64,000 nt of DNA from an uncultured Roseateles sp. (GTDB lineage Bacteria > Pseudomonadota > Gammaproteobacteria > Burkholderiales > Burkholderiaceae_C): positions 62,001-126,000 of the forward strand of contig NZ_CAMFJS010000003.1 in assembly GCF_945956965.1 (NCBI RefSeq), given 5' to 3'. A program made the position numbers and the translations under genes. This document shows, piece after piece, positions 8,519 to 17,653 of the stretch. Positions within the stretch are counted from its first letter, which is position 1, and each line of letters begins with the position of its first letter. The notes under the pieces were generated by a model. It had not been told where the DNA came from and searched no databases. It saw nothing but the letters and a program-made list of their open reading frames with translations.

Positions 8519-8870
8519 CGGGTGGCTTTGTAGGTGCTGCATCCGCAGCATTGCAAGAGTCAAAGTTGGGGGAACAAAGTCGAAAGGACTCGCCTCACAC
8601 TGAACGTCAGGATAGGCAGCGCGCCGGGTCCTGCAAACCATGCAGGGGCTGAAGGACGCTGCGCTTTTTACGAACATTCCCGCAGCAAGACTTCGGTGCG
8701 AACAGCTTTTGGCACGCTTTGCGCACAAAAGCGAAAACCAGGCGAGGCCAGGCCGCAGTCCCGCTCGGCCTGAGCCCATATTCGGCCAGGGTATGAGCAA
8801 GTGCGAACGCCTTCCTTGGCCCCAACCCCTGCCCTGCTTAAGCTGGCGGCACGCAATCAGAGGAGGCTCC
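8519..8870. other. 352-bp intergenic region with sigma-54-like motif
   Basis: This is the divergent region between the 8117-8518 gene and molbindin. I see no convincing gene. On the plus strand, 8710-8724 reads TGGCACG-CTTT-GCGC: an exact -24 element and a correctly spaced GC at -12. The predicted start is near 8736, about 135 nt before the molbindin ATG. No tRNA or riboswitch fold was recognised; short open frames here have poor codon character. Confidence 0.4.
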
Positions 8871-9089
8871 ATGAGCATCACCGCCATCAATGTTCGCAAT
8901 CAGTTCCGCGGCGTCATCAAAGAAGTCATCGAAGGGCCGGTCGTGTCCGAGGTCGATGTGCAGACGCCCAGCGGGCAGATCGTCACCTCGGTGATCACCA
9001 CCCGCTCGGTCAAAGAGTTAGGGCTGGTGGTCGGTCGCGAGGTGGTGGCGCTGGTGAAGTCCACCGAAGTGTCTATCGCCACACTCTGA
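8871..9089 (+). CDS. Molbindin: single TOBE/Mop-domain molybdate-binding protein
   Basis: The 72-residue protein begins MSITAINVRNQFRG and is a single Mop (TOBE) domain. Such domains oligomerise and bind molybdate or tungstate for storage and homeostasis, as in Clostridium Mop and Azotobacter ModG. The NQFRG...EGPVVSEVDV...ITTRSVKELGL pattern matches. A strong Shine-Dalgarno AGGAGG lies at 8861-8866, which fixes the start. No modABC transporter is next to it. A sigma-54-like element lies upstream. Confidence 0.88.
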   Translation: MSITAINVRNQFRGVIKEVIEGPVVSEVDVQTPSGQIVTSVITTRSVKELGLVVGREVVALVKSTEVSIATL

Positions 9090-9111
9090 AGCCCGAGAAG
9101 GAGCGCCCACC

Positions 9112-9708
9112 ATGCTGAGCAATCCCTACCGCAGCCCGCGCTTGTTGATCGTTCCGGGCTTGCATGACAGCGGCCACGGCCATTGGCAAACCTGGCTGCA
9201 ACAGCAGTTCCGCGACTCGCGCCGCGTCCTGCAGCGCGATTTCAGCCAGCCCGACCTGCAGCGCTGGGCCGACCGCATCAAGACCACGCTGGACGCCGCC
9301 GGCCCCGGCGAATGGATTGCGGTGGCACACAGCTTTGGCGCCTTGGCCCTGGTGCGCCATTTAGCAGACCATGCCGACAGCCCCATCCGCCAAGTGCTGC
9401 TGGTGGCCCCGGCAGAGCCGGACAAATTCGGCCTGGCGGAGTCCTTGCCGCATCACCGCCTGCCGGTGCCCAGCAGCTTGATCGCCAGCCAGAACGACCC
9501 GTGGATGAGTGCCGCCTCGGCCCTGCGCTGGGCCTCGCGCTGGGGATCGAGCTTCAGCAATCTCGGCGCGGTGGGGCACATCAATACCGAATCCGGCTTC
9601 GGCCCCTTCCCCCTGGCCAAACGCTGGGTGGAAGCCGCCAAGGCACGCGCGGCGCGCGAGTACCGGCCCAGCCACGCGAACTTCAGCGAATGGTCGTTTG
9701 CAGTTTGA
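9112..9708 (+). CDS. RBBP9/YdeN-family alpha/beta hydrolase
   Basis: This 198-residue serine hydrolase-fold protein starts with RLLIVPGLHDSGHGHWQTWL, the RBBP9-family N-terminus. The nucleophile elbow is AHSFGAL. The acidic residue is in SQNDPWM and the histidine in VGHINTESGFGPFP, both diagnostic. The substrate of bacterial members is unknown. It starts 23 bp after molbindin, so it may be co-transcribed. Confidence 0.88.
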   Translation: MLSNPYRSPRLLIVPGLHDSGHGHWQTWLQQQFRDSRRVLQRDFSQPDLQRWADRIKTTLDAAGPGEWIAVAHSFGALALVRHLADHADSPIRQVLLVAPAEPDKFGLAESLPHHRLPVPSSLIASQNDPWMSAASALRWASRWGSSFSNLGAVGHINTESGFGPFPLAKRWVEAAKARAAREYRPSHANFSEWSFAV

Positions 9709-9785
9709 GGCCACGCGATCTCCGTCCTGCAGCCAGCAAGAAACCTAACCCTCATCTCACCAGCACCCGAAAAGGAAACACAAGC

Positions 9786-10433
9786 ATGCCAAGCCTGCGC
9801 CTGGGCGACCTCGCCCCTGACTTTGAACAAGCCTCCACCGAAGGCCCGATCAGCTTCCACCAATGGCTGGGCGATAGCTGGGGCGTGTTGTTCTCGCACC
9901 CGGCCGATTTCACGCCGGTCTGCACGACAGAGTTGGGCCGCACGGCCAAGCTCAAGGACGAATTCTCGCGCCGCAACGTGAAGGCCATCGCCCTGTCGGT
10001 GGACCCGCTAGACAAGCATCTGGCCTGGATCGCTGACATCAACGACACCCAGGGCACCGAGGTGAACTTCCCCATCCTGGCCGACGCCGACCGCCGGGTC
10101 AGCGAGCTCTACGACCTGATTCACCCGAATGCCTCAGCCACGCTGACGGTGCGCTCACTCTTCATCATCGACCCGGCCAAGAAGGTGCGGCTGATCATCA
10201 CCTACCCGGCGTCCACCGGCCGCAATTTCAACGAGATCCTGCGCGTCATCGACTCCCTGCAACTGACCGAATACCAAAGCGTGGCCACGCCTGCCGATTG
10301 GCAGGACGGCGACGATGTGGTGATCGTGCCTTCGCTGCAAGACCCTGAACTGCTCAAGCAGAAGTTCCCCCAGGGCTTTGAAGCGGTGCGCCCCTATCTG
10401 CGCTACACGACCCTGCCACGGCAAGCCGCCTGA
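9786..10433 (+). CDS. 1-Cys peroxiredoxin (Prx6/AhpC-TSA family)
   Basis: The 215-residue peroxidase reduces H2O2 and organic peroxides. The peroxidatic cysteine is C46 in FTPVCTTE, and it is the only Cys in the protein, which identifies the 1-Cys class. The long C-terminal domain with ATPADWQDGDDVVIVPS is typical of Prx6-type enzymes. ATG 9786 is preceded by AAAGGAAA. A longer in-frame extension from 9183 overlaps the hydrolase and is spurious. The next gene is a CysB-type regulator on the same strand. Confidence 0.93.
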   Translation: MPSLRLGDLAPDFEQASTEGPISFHQWLGDSWGVLFSHPADFTPVCTTELGRTAKLKDEFSRRNVKAIALSVDPLDKHLAWIADINDTQGTEVNFPILADADRRVSELYDLIHPNASATLTVRSLFIIDPAKKVRLIITYPASTGRNFNEILRVIDSLQLTEYQSVATPADWQDGDDVVIVPSLQDPELLKQKFPQGFEAVRPYLRYTTLPRQAA

Positions 10434-10548
10434 GCCGGGGAGCGGTACGGCATTGCCGCAATCGCTCATATCGTTAGCAGAAATGCTTGGAGGACAAGCA
10501 CAGCCTCTTTCTCTAACAATGGAAAACAAATAACGACTGAGGCTGAGC

Positions 10549-11511
10549 GTGAATTTCCAACAACTGAGATCCGTCCGCGAGGCGCAGCGCCGCGGCTTCA
10601 ACCTCACCGAAGTGGCCCTGGCCCTGCACACCTCGCAGCCCGGCGTCAGCCGGCAGATCCGAGAGCTGGAAGACGAACTGGGTATTGAAATCTTTCACCG
10701 CGCCGGCAAGCGCCTGACCGGTCTGACCGAACCGGGCCGCAATGTGCTGCCCATCGTTGAGCGCCTGCTTCACGAGGCCGACAACCTCAAGCGCGCCGGT
10801 GATGACTATGCCCAGGCCGGCAGCGGCACCCTGCGCATCGCCGCCACCCACAGCCAGGCCCGCTACGCCTTGCCGCCGGTGGTGCGCGACTTCCGCGCCG
10901 CCCATCCCGATGTCACCTTGCACCTGCAACAAGGCTCGCCGCAGCAAGTGGCACGCCTGCTGCTGGACGGCGAGGCCGATGTGGGCATTGCCACCGAGGC
11001 GCTGACCCAATACACCGAACTCGTCGCCCTGCCCTGCTATCGCTGGACCCACAACATCATCGTCCCGCTGGTCCACCCCCTGGCGGCAGAGGCAGAGGCG
11101 CTCGCGGCCGAGGGTCAGGTCTTGAGTCTGGCACGCCTGGCGCAGTTCCCCATCGTCACCTACGAGAGCGGCTACACCGGCCGCGCCCACATTGACGACG
11201 CCTTCAACAAGGCCGGGCTGGAGCTCAATGTCGTGTTGGCTGCGATGGATGCCGATGTGATCAAGACCTATGTGGACCTGGGCCTGGGCGTGGGCATCGT
11301 CGCGGCGATTGCCTATGACGAGCAGCGCGACCAGCACTTGCGCGCCATCGACGCACGCCATCTGTTTGCCGACAATTTGACCCGCTTGGCCGTGCGCCGT
11401 GACGCCTATTTGCGGGACTACATCTACGCTTTCATCGCCACGTTTGCCGCGCCGCTTGACCGCGCCACGGTGGACCAGGCACGCAGCGGGCACGGTGACG
11501 GCGCGACCTGA
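10549..11511 (+). CDS. CysB-family LysR-type transcriptional regulator
   Basis: The 320-residue LysR regulator starts at GTG 10549. The N-terminal HTH (residues 1-60) reads MNFQQLRSVREAQRRGFNLTEVA, the CysB/Cbl signature. The effector domain includes TATH-like and QGSPQQVARLLLDGEADVGIATEAL segments typical of CysB. CysB proteins sense O-acetylserine or sulfate status and activate sulfur assimilation. No cys genes are in the window, so the regulon cannot be read from context. Confidence 0.9.
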   Translation: MNFQQLRSVREAQRRGFNLTEVALALHTSQPGVSRQIRELEDELGIEIFHRAGKRLTGLTEPGRNVLPIVERLLHEADNLKRAGDDYAQAGSGTLRIAATHSQARYALPPVVRDFRAAHPDVTLHLQQGSPQQVARLLLDGEADVGIATEALTQYTELVALPCYRWTHNIIVPLVHPLAAEAEALAAEGQVLSLARLAQFPIVTYESGYTGRAHIDDAFNKAGLELNVVLAAMDADVIKTYVDLGLGVGIVAAIAYDEQRDQHLRAIDARHLFADNLTRLAVRRDAYLRDYIYAFIATFAAPLDRATVDQARSGHGDGAT

Positions 11512-11644
11512 GGCCGCGCCTGCCCCAAGCTCCCGTGACCAATCAGCGCGCGACCCGCTTGGCTTGCGTGCGTCTGCATGACTTCCCACCCGCGCGGGGC
11601 AAACGATTAGCATCATCGCTTCCAAACCGATTGGGGCCGTTGCC

Positions 11645-13597
11645 ATGCACCGTCAGCTTGTTCTAGTCACTGCACTCGTCACTGTCCTGCACGCCCTGAA
11701 CGCTCAGGCCGACAACACGCCGGCCGGCCATAGCTACACGCCACCGGACGCATTCACGGTGAGCCAGACCGGGCCGCAATTGCGCCTCACCGCGCCCGAG
11801 GGCGATGCCAGCATCGTCATGGTGGAGTTGGCTGCTGCCAAAGATGCCAACGACGCCGTTGCCCAAGCCTGGGTCCAAGCACAGCCCGATTTCAAGCGCA
11901 GCCTGCGCATTGCCACGCCGCGGCCGGCACGCAATGGTTGGGTCGACCAGCAGGTGTTCGAATACGAAACCTCGCCGAATGAAAAGCTCGTGCTGCAAGC
12001 CATTGCACGGCGCGCCAGCACGGGCGCGGGCTGGGTGGTGCTGCTCTTACAGGCCTCCGAGGCCACGCTGGAAAAGCGCAGCAGCCCGATCAGCAAATTC
12101 TTCAGCAGCCTGCGGCCCCAGGGCTATGAGCGCGAAAGCTTTCTCGGCCGCACACCCAAGCCGCTGACACCCGAGATCGTCGACAAGCTCAAGGCCTTTG
12201 TGGCCGATGGCATGAGGCAACTCGATGTGCCCGGCGTGGGCCTGAGCTTCATCAGCGAAGGCAAGCTGGTCTGGGCCGGCGGCTTGGGCGTGCGGCAACT
12301 GGGTCGGCCTGAGCCCGTGGACGCCGATACGCTCTTCATGGCGGCCTCCAACACCAAGGCCATGACCACCGCCTTGATGGCGCGCGCGGTTGACGCCGGC
12401 AAGCTGAGCTGGGAGCAGCCGGCCAATCAAGCCTATCCAGGCTTCCGGCTGGCCGAGCCCGAGGTCAGCAATAGCGTGCGGATCAAGCATCTGGTCTGCG
12501 CCTGCACCGGCATGCCCCGGCAAGATTTGGAATGGCTGTTTGCCGACGGCAAGGCGCCAGCGAAAGTCACATTTGATCAACTCAGCCTGATGAAGCCCAC
12601 CAGCCGCTTCGGCGAGGTGTTTCAGTACAGCAATTTGATGGTCAGCGCCGGCGGCTATATCGCCGCCCATGCGCTCAAGCCCGAGCAGGAAGTGGGCGCC
12701 GCTTACGACAGCGCCATGCAAGAGCTGCTATTCCGCCCGCTGGGCATGACGCGCACCACCTTCGACTACAAACAAGCGCAAAGCAACAACCACGCCAGCC
12801 CGCACGGCGATGCCTTCGATGGCAGCACCCGCCTGGCCAGCATGGACCTGAACTACACCATCATTCCCGGCCGCCCGGCAGGCGCCGTGTGGACCAGCCC
12901 GCGCGACTTCAGTCGCTGGGTGCAGATGGAGCTGGGAAGGGGCAAAACACCCGAAGGCCAGCCCCTGATCTCAGAAGCCAACTGGGCGGCCCGTTATGCC
13001 CCGCAGGTGATGGTGGGTGAAGACATCAGCTATGGCATGGGCCTGTTCGTCGACAAGCAGTACGGCATCACCGTGGCCTCGCATGGTGGCGATATGTTGG
13101 GCTACCACTCCAATATGATTTGGCTGCCCGAGTCCGGCATGGGCGTGACGATCCTGACCAACTCCGATGCCGGCGTGCTCTTGCGCGGGCCGCTGCAGCG
13201 CAAGCTGCTGGAGTTGGTATTTGACGGCCGCCCGGAGGCTGACGAGCGCTTGCAAGTCGCCATCGCCAACCGCAAAGCCGAGGCCATCAAGAACCGCGAG
13301 TTGCTGACCCTGCCGGTGCCCGCCGAAGCGCAGCGCAAGCTGGCCGCTCGCTACTACAGCCCGCAACTGGGCCACATCAAGGTCAGCCGCAAAACCGGCA
13401 AAGTGCACTTCCAGTTTGACCACTGGCGCAGCGAAATCGCACTGCGCAAGAACGAGGATGGCACGCAGAGCTACATCACCATCTCGCCCGGCATCAGCGG
13501 CATCGAGTTCGTGCGTGAAGACAAGTCCAGCAAGCCCACGCTGATCCTGCGCGACGCGCAGCACGAGTACCGCTTCGAACAGGCGCGCAAGTCCTGA
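11645..13597 (+). CDS. Exported serine hydrolase, class C beta-lactamase/PBP4-like fold
   Basis: The 650-residue protein has a signal peptide (about residues 1-22, ending AQA). Residues 23-160 form an extra N-terminal domain of unknown type. The catalytic beta-lactamase-like domain (about 180-520) has SxxK at S235-K238 (SNTK), YxN at Y328-N330 and HGG at 480-482 in place of KTG. The C-terminal 110 residues form a beta-rich domain. HGG is common in esterase/peptidase members, so it is more likely a D-aminopeptidase- or esterase-type enzyme than a resistance beta-lactamase. It is monocistronic as far as can be seen. Confidence 0.88.
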   Translation: MHRQLVLVTALVTVLHALNAQADNTPAGHSYTPPDAFTVSQTGPQLRLTAPEGDASIVMVELAAAKDANDAVAQAWVQAQPDFKRSLRIATPRPARNGWVDQQVFEYETSPNEKLVLQAIARRASTGAGWVVLLLQASEATLEKRSSPISKFFSSLRPQGYERESFLGRTPKPLTPEIVDKLKAFVADGMRQLDVPGVGLSFISEGKLVWAGGLGVRQLGRPEPVDADTLFMAASNTKAMTTALMARAVDAGKLSWEQPANQAYPGFRLAEPEVSNSVRIKHLVCACTGMPRQDLEWLFADGKAPAKVTFDQLSLMKPTSRFGEVFQYSNLMVSAGGYIAAHALKPEQEVGAAYDSAMQELLFRPLGMTRTTFDYKQAQSNNHASPHGDAFDGSTRLASMDLNYTIIPGRPAGAVWTSPRDFSRWVQMELGRGKTPEGQPLISEANWAARYAPQVMVGEDISYGMGLFVDKQYGITVASHGGDMLGYHSNMIWLPESGMGVTILTNSDAGVLLRGPLQRKLLELVFDGRPEADERLQVAIANRKAEAIKNRELLTLPVPAEAQRKLAARYYSPQLGHIKVSRKTGKVHFQFDHWRSEIALRKNEDGTQSYITISPGISGIEFVREDKSSKPTLILRDAQHEYRFEQARKS

Positions 13598-13674
13598 ATG
13601 CGGGCGGGGCCGAGCGCGGTCTAAACGGATCTAAGGCGGTCTAGCGCTGCTCCGCCAGATTCAGGCAGGTCGGG

Positions 13675-13694
13675 AGGCCTGAGCGATCAGGCCT
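13675..13694. terminator. Hairpin between convergent genes
   Basis: The perfect stem AGGCCTGA/TCAGGCCT with loop GCGA lies between the convergent serine hydrolase and DHH genes. No T-tract on either side, so terminator function is uncertain. Upstream, at 13617-13643, a CGGTCTA/CGGATCTA motif recurs three times. Confidence 0.35.
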
Positions 13695-13725
13695 CAGCCT
13701 CCGCTACCCCGAGGATCCTCAGCGC

Positions 13726-14664
13726 TTAAGCCTGGGCCTCGCCGCTTTCTTGCGCATTGAATTCGCCGCTCAGCAACTCCGGCAAGCGCGACACGCTCAT
13801 CCTGAATCCACAGGCCTGGGCGTGTCCGCCACCGCCCAGGCTCTCGGCCAGCGGGATGCAATCAAAGTTGCGCTGCGAGCGCAGCCCACACTTGACCGCC
13901 CCGCCACTGCCGGCGCTCCACATCAAAGCAAACGTGCCGGACTTGGCCGACAGCAAATCGCCGACAAGGCTGTGGAACATGCCTGGCGCGTTGACCATCA
14001 ATCCGCTGATGCCGTTGAAAGTCAGCGGCTGGGCGCCCTCGGCCAGGTCGGCGCATAGCTTGCGGTACTTCTCGTCCATCGCCGCACCACGCGCCATGAA
14101 GGCGGCCGTTTCGTCCGGGCTGAACGCGGCAATCTCTTGCCAGCGCGCGAACTCCTTGGCCTCCATGTCCAGCGCCGACAAATAGGCGCCGCTTTCGGGG
14201 TATTGCCAGACCCAGATGTCACGGTCTTCGATATAGCGCACCAGATCGGGCAAAGGCTGTTCAGGCAGGAAGAACTCCCAGGCCAGGCGCGCGCCGGACT
14301 TGCTCATATCGAAATGCACAACGCCGCAGCGGCACTGGAAGCCGCTGAGCTTTTCGGCCGCGCTCTTGTGATGATCCAACATCACCAACTTGGCCGCAGC
14401 GGCATCGATGGCGCTCAATATCTCAGCCGGAAACGAGAAATCGAGGATGTAGACCGCACGCCCGTCAAGCGGCGGCAGATCGGCCAAACTCTGCACCTGA
14501 CCATGATCGAGCCCCAGGAACTCAGCTTGGCCACCATAAAACAGCCAGCCCGCCAGCGCCGCTGCAAAACCGTCCGGGCAGCCCTTGCCGTGATACAGCA
14601 CCAAGGGACTGGGATCCTCAAGCGAGGGGGCGAGCAAAAGTTGCAAAGGGAGAATAGATTTCAT
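13726..14664 (-). CDS. DHH-family phosphoesterase (DHH/DHHA1)
   Basis: The 312-residue protein has an N-terminal HGKGCPDGFAAALAGW segment with metal-ligand D31. The DHH motif is D97-H98-H99 in VMLDHHKS, and a C-terminal DHHA1 segment reads GGGGHAQACGFRM near residue 282. Such proteins hydrolyse phosphodiesters (oligoribonucleases, c-di-AMP or pApA phosphatases, RecJ relatives). This standalone form is unassigned. Start ATG 14664 gives MKSILPLQLL; the longer frame to 14763 has no family support. Confidence 0.85.
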   Translation of the reverse strand: MKSILPLQLLLAPSLEDPSPLVLYHGKGCPDGFAAALAGWLFYGGQAEFLGLDHGQVQSLADLPPLDGRAVYILDFSFPAEILSAIDAAAAKLVMLDHHKSAAEKLSGFQCRCGVVHFDMSKSGARLAWEFFLPEQPLPDLVRYIEDRDIWVWQYPESGAYLSALDMEAKEFARWQEIAAFSPDETAAFMARGAAMDEKYRKLCADLAEGAQPLTFNGISGLMVNAPGMFHSLVGDLLSAKSGTFALMWSAGSGGAVKCGLRSQRNFDCIPLAESLGGGGHAQACGFRMSVSRLPELLSGEFNAQESGEAQA

Positions 14665-14790
14665 AGGGACCGAATTGTCCCCGGACTTTTCTACCCAACA
14701 CGATTTCTTCTCGAAATATGAGTCCGCCAAGGGCCAGCACTGTCCCCCGAAAAAGCGTCGCACTTAACTGCAATTTGGCGACCTCAAATG

Positions 14791-14828
14791 AAAAAAAAGG
14801 CCTGAGTCATCAATGACTCAGGCCTTTT
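14791..14828 (-). terminator. Intrinsic terminator of ssrA
   Basis: A perfect 14-bp stem (AAGGCCTGAGTCAT and its complement) with a 2-nt loop is followed on the minus strand by a run of Ts, just beyond the tmRNA 3' end. This is a textbook Rho-independent terminator. Confidence 0.93.
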
Positions 14829-14840
14829 CGCCTTCAAAAA

Positions 14841-15213
14841 TGGTGGAGCCGGCGGGAATTGAACCCGCGTCCGCAAACCATCACCGGGCAGTTCTACATA
14901 CTTAGCCTTCTGATTTGAATCTCACGGGCCAGAACGCGCAGAGGCACGCTTTCTTTCCCGCCAGTCACTTAATCTCGTTCTGTACCGAGTAACCCGATCC
15001 AAAACCAGCCCATGTGAATGACTTCTCAGCCTGTTGTCTTGCGACTTGGGCCCGGCCCATGGGCCAACCGTTGAGAAGCTCACGCGCAATTAAGCGGCGA
15101 GTGCGAACGTAGAGTCGTTTGCAGTTACTTTGTTTCCAGTGGTTTTACGAGCGAACTGGTGCTCGGTATGCCCTACTCCGGATCCGCATCCACGTCGAAA
15201 CCTGGTCGGCCCC
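14841..15213 (-). ncRNA. ssrA: tmRNA (transfer-messenger RNA)
   Basis: The RNA rescues stalled ribosomes by trans-translation with SmpB. The 3' end (14841 and up, read on the minus strand) carries the T-arm sequence GGGTTCAATTCCC, the acceptor strand GGCTCCA and encoded CCA. The 5' end is GGGGCCGACC at 15213, followed by the conserved TTTCGACG region. Length 373 nt is in the family range. The mRNA-like part encodes tag ANDSTFALAA. A strong terminator lies 13 bp downstream. Confidence 0.96.
15090..15122 (-). other. tmRNA tag reading frame (ANDSTFALAA)
   Basis: Codons from the resume GCA at 15122 to TAA at 15090 read A-N-D-S-T-F-A-L-A-A-stop. The ALAA end is the recognition signal for ClpXP/ClpAP and SspB-type adaptors. 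Confidence 0.93.
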
Positions 15214-15223
15214 AGAACTCGGT

Positions 15224-15252
15224 ATTTTAGGCCAGTCCAAGCACTTGCAAGA
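15224..15252 (-). promoter_or_regulatory. Candidate ssrA promoter
   Basis: A TAAAAT -10 hexamer (15229-15224, minus strand) lies 10 nt before the mature 5' end. TTGCAA at 15250-15245 is a possible -35 with a short 15-bp spacer. It overlaps the 3' end of gph. Confidence 0.4.
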
Positions 15253-15928
15253 GCTCATCAGGACTAGAAAGCACAATATCTGCGCCCCAAGCGCTCACCG
15301 GCAGGCCATTTCCGAGGTATCCCCAGGCCGCGGCAGCGGTTTGCATGCCGGCGGCGCGCCCCGCGACGATGTCGCGCTCATCGTCACCGACGTAAATGCA
15401 ATGCTGAGGCAGCACACCTGCACGCTTGGCCGCCTCGAGCAAAGGCGCCGGGTGCGGCTTGGCATGTGGCGTGGTGTCGCCACCCACCACGGTTTTTGCC
15501 GCGGCACGCAAACCCAAGGCTTCGGTCAAGGGCAAGGCAAAACGCTCGGCCTTATTGGTCACCACGCCCCAAGCCAAGCCAGCCCCTTCCAAGCCATGCA
15601 ATAGCTGCTGGACCTGATCGAACAGGGTTGTCTCTTGCGCAAGCCTTTGCTCATACCGGTCCAGGAACTCGATCTTCAAGGCCTCGTAATCCGCATGTTG
15701 GGGCGCGATATCCAAGGCGGCACCCAACATGCCGCGAGCGCCTGCGCCGACCAAAGGCCGCAACACCGCCAAGCTCAGGGGCGGCAGGCCGCGTGCCTGG
15801 CGCATCTCATTGGCCGCCCCCGCTAGATCGGGCGCGCTATCTACCAAAGTGCCGTCCAAGTCGAACAGCACCGTACTCACCAAGCCGGGGCTAGGCAAGC
15901 CCAGCTTTCGCGTCAACACGGCACTCAT
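15227..15928 (-). CDS. gph: Phosphoglycolate phosphatase (HAD family)
   Basis: The 233-residue HAD hydrolase has the catalytic motif [13 protein letters not shown] (motif I), a VVTNKAERF motif II region and [17 protein letters not shown] (motif IV). Gph dephosphorylates 2-phosphoglycolate from DNA repair and RubisCO side reactions. The start codon ATG 15928 overlaps the ubiG stop (ATGA), which marks translational coupling; the ubiG-gph pair is conserved in betaproteobacteria. Confidence 0.93.
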   Translation of the reverse strand: MSAVLTRKLGLPSPGLVSTVLFDLDGTLVDSAPDLAGAANEMRQARGLPPLSLAVLRPLVGAGARGMLGAALDIAPQHADYEALKIEFLDRYEQRLAQETTLFDQVQQLLHGLEGAGLAWGVVTNKAERFALPLTEALGLRAAAKTVVGGDTTPHAKPHPAPLLEAAKRAGVLPQHCIYVGDDERDIVAGRAAGMQTAAAAWGYLGNGLPVSAWGADIVLSSPDELLQVLGLA

Positions 15929-16626
15929 GCGGGCTTGCGGCAAGCCAGCAAATAGTTGACGTCGGTATCGCTGCCCAGGCTGTAGCGCTGGGTCAGTGGG
16001 TTGTAAGTCAAACCCCGGCTAGCCTGCAGTTCCAGGCCCGCATCGCGGCAGTACTGAGCCAGCTCGGACGGGCGCAAAAACCGCGCATATTCATGCGTGC
16101 CAGCAGGCAGCATTTTGAGCACGTATTCCGCACCAACAATGGCCAGGGCAAAGGACTTGGCATTGCGATTGAGGGTCGACAAAAACACCCAGCCACCTGG
16201 CTTCACCAGATCGGCACAGGCTTGCACCACCGAACCCGGGTCCGGCACATGCTCAAGCATTTCCATGCAGGTGACGGCATCGAAGCTGGCGGGCCGCTCG
16301 GCAGCCAGTGCCTCGACGGCGATCTCGCGATATTCCACGTTCTCGGTGCCCGCCTCCATCGCATGCAACTGGGCCACGCGCAGCGGCTTGGTTGACAAAT
16401 CAATGCCCAGCGCATTGGCGCCACGGCGCGCCAAAGAATCGGTCAAGATGCCACCACCGCAGCCCACATCTAGCACCGTCTTACCAGCCAAGGGGCAATA
16501 ACTGGCAATCCAATCCAGCCGCAGAGGATTGATTTGGTGTAGGGGTTTGAATTCGCTCTCAACATCCCACCAACGATGGGCCAGGTCGCCAAATTTGGCT
16601 AGTTCTTGGGGGTCTGCATTGATCAT
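15925..16626 (-). CDS. ubiG: Ubiquinone biosynthesis O-methyltransferase
   Basis: UbiG performs the two SAM-dependent O-methylations of ubiquinone synthesis. The 233-residue protein has the family start [22 protein letters not shown] motif [17 protein letters not shown], and the motif [12 protein letters not shown]. It is followed by gph with a 4-bp overlap. The ompA-family gene upstream is separated by a strong terminator, so ubiG has its own promoter. Confidence 0.96.
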   Translation of the reverse strand: MINADPQELAKFGDLAHRWWDVESEFKPLHQINPLRLDWIASYCPLAGKTVLDVGCGGGILTDSLARRGANALGIDLSTKPLRVAQLHAMEAGTENVEYREIAVEALAAERPASFDAVTCMEMLEHVPDPGSVVQACADLVKPGGWVFLSTLNRNAKSFALAIVGAEYVLKMLPAGTHEYARFLRPSELAQYCRDAGLELQASRGLTYNPLTQRYSLGSDTDVNYLLACRKPA

Positions 16627-16674
16627 GGCTGGAATGGTAATAGCTGCTGACGAACCGGAGCGAAAACAGGGACG

Positions 16675-16699
16675 AAAAAAAGCCCCGCATAGGCGGGGC
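16675..16699 (-). terminator. Intrinsic terminator of ompA-family gene
   Basis: On the minus strand the stem GCCCCGC/GCGGGGC with a 4-nt loop is followed by seven Ts, 34 bp after the stop of the OmpA-family gene. Confidence 0.9.
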
Positions 16700-16733
16700 C
16701 TTCTCGCACAAAGCGCCCGAAGGCGCTTGCCAA

Positions 16734-17387
16734 TTACTTGGCGCGGGTACCGACGACTTCGATTTCCACGCGGCGGTTCTTGGCGCGGCCTTCGGCAGTC
16801 TTGTTGTCTGCCACAGGAGCCTTCTCGCCCTTGCCTTCGGTGTAAACGCGGTTCTTCTCAGCACCGGCGCCAACCAAGTAAGCCTTGACGGCTTCAGCAC
16901 GCTTGACCGACAGCTTCTGGTTGTAAGCATCGGTACCAACGCTGTCGGTGTGACCCACGGCGATGATGACTTCCAGGTTGATACCCTTGGTCTTGGCCAG
17001 CAGGTCGTCCAACTTGGCCTTGGCTTCAGGCTTCAGAGTGGCCTTGTCAAAGTCGAAGAAGGCATCAGCAGCGAAGGTAACCTTCTCACTGACCGGAGCC
17101 GGAACAGGCTTCGGGGCAGGAGGAGCAGGAGGCACCACCACCGGAGGAGCAACGGGAGCCGGTGCCTCAACCTTAGGAGCGGGCTTCAGCGCGCCATCGC
17201 ATTCGGCCGCGGCAGTTGCCGGGGTCCAGTTGGCATCGCGCCAGCAGTATTCGTTGGTGCCGTTCTTCCAAACGGTGCCATCAGTTGCACGCCAGTTGTC
17301 AACCGTCTGCGCAAAAGCGCCGGACGATGCAAAGGCAGCGACCACAGCGACGGACATCAGCGACGCCACTCGATTCAATTTCTTCAT
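16734..17387 (-). CDS. OmpA-family outer-membrane protein
   Basis: The 217-residue protein has a signal peptide (about 1-26, ending AFAQ), a short domain with [19 protein letters not shown] (two Cys), a Pro-rich linker and a C-terminal OmpA/peptidoglycan-binding domain with [25 protein letters not shown]. There is no eight-stranded barrel, so it is a peptidoglycan-linked lipoprotein-like or periplasmic form common in Burkholderiales. Start ATG 17387 follows GAGAGGAGAA; it is read divergently from gyrA. Confidence 0.92.
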   Translation of the reverse strand: MKKLNRVASLMSVAVVAAFASSGAFAQTVDNWRATDGTVWKNGTNEYCWRDANWTPATAAAECDGALKPAPKVEAPAPVAPPVVVPPAPPAPKPVPAPVSEKVTFAADAFFDFDKATLKPEAKAKLDDLLAKTKGINLEVIIAVGHTDSVGTDAYNQKLSVKRAEAVKAYLVGAGAEKNRVYTEGKGEKAPVADNKTAEGRAKNRRVEIEVVGTRAK

Positions 17388-17653
17388 GATTCTCCTCTCA
17401 AGGAATGCCGCAGTTGCCCTGCGAGTGCCCAGTAAGTGCTTGAACAAAACCTTAGACAGATTCCCGAGTGCGGGTTTCTCCTAGGGACTCATCGATTGTG
17501 CCATAGGGCACCGATGGCTTCGTATTGTGGCGGTGCCGAACCACAGAGTTGGCGATATTGTTGCGATCCTGCTACAGCCGCAGGCCTTTAGAATCACGGC
17601 TTCCGTCTCTAACGATGCAGGCTCACCTGATGGGTGCGGCCGCGCACAAGCGC

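Noticed and set aside
8534-8773. 79-codon frame in the gap before molbindin
   Set aside because: No Shine-Dalgarno, no family pattern, and Arg/Ser/Ala composition typical of chance frames.
14841-14900. tRNA-like 3' end read as a separate tRNA-Ala gene
   Set aside because: The T-arm and CCA belong to the tmRNA; the matching 5' half is 300 nt away at 15213, not adjacent.
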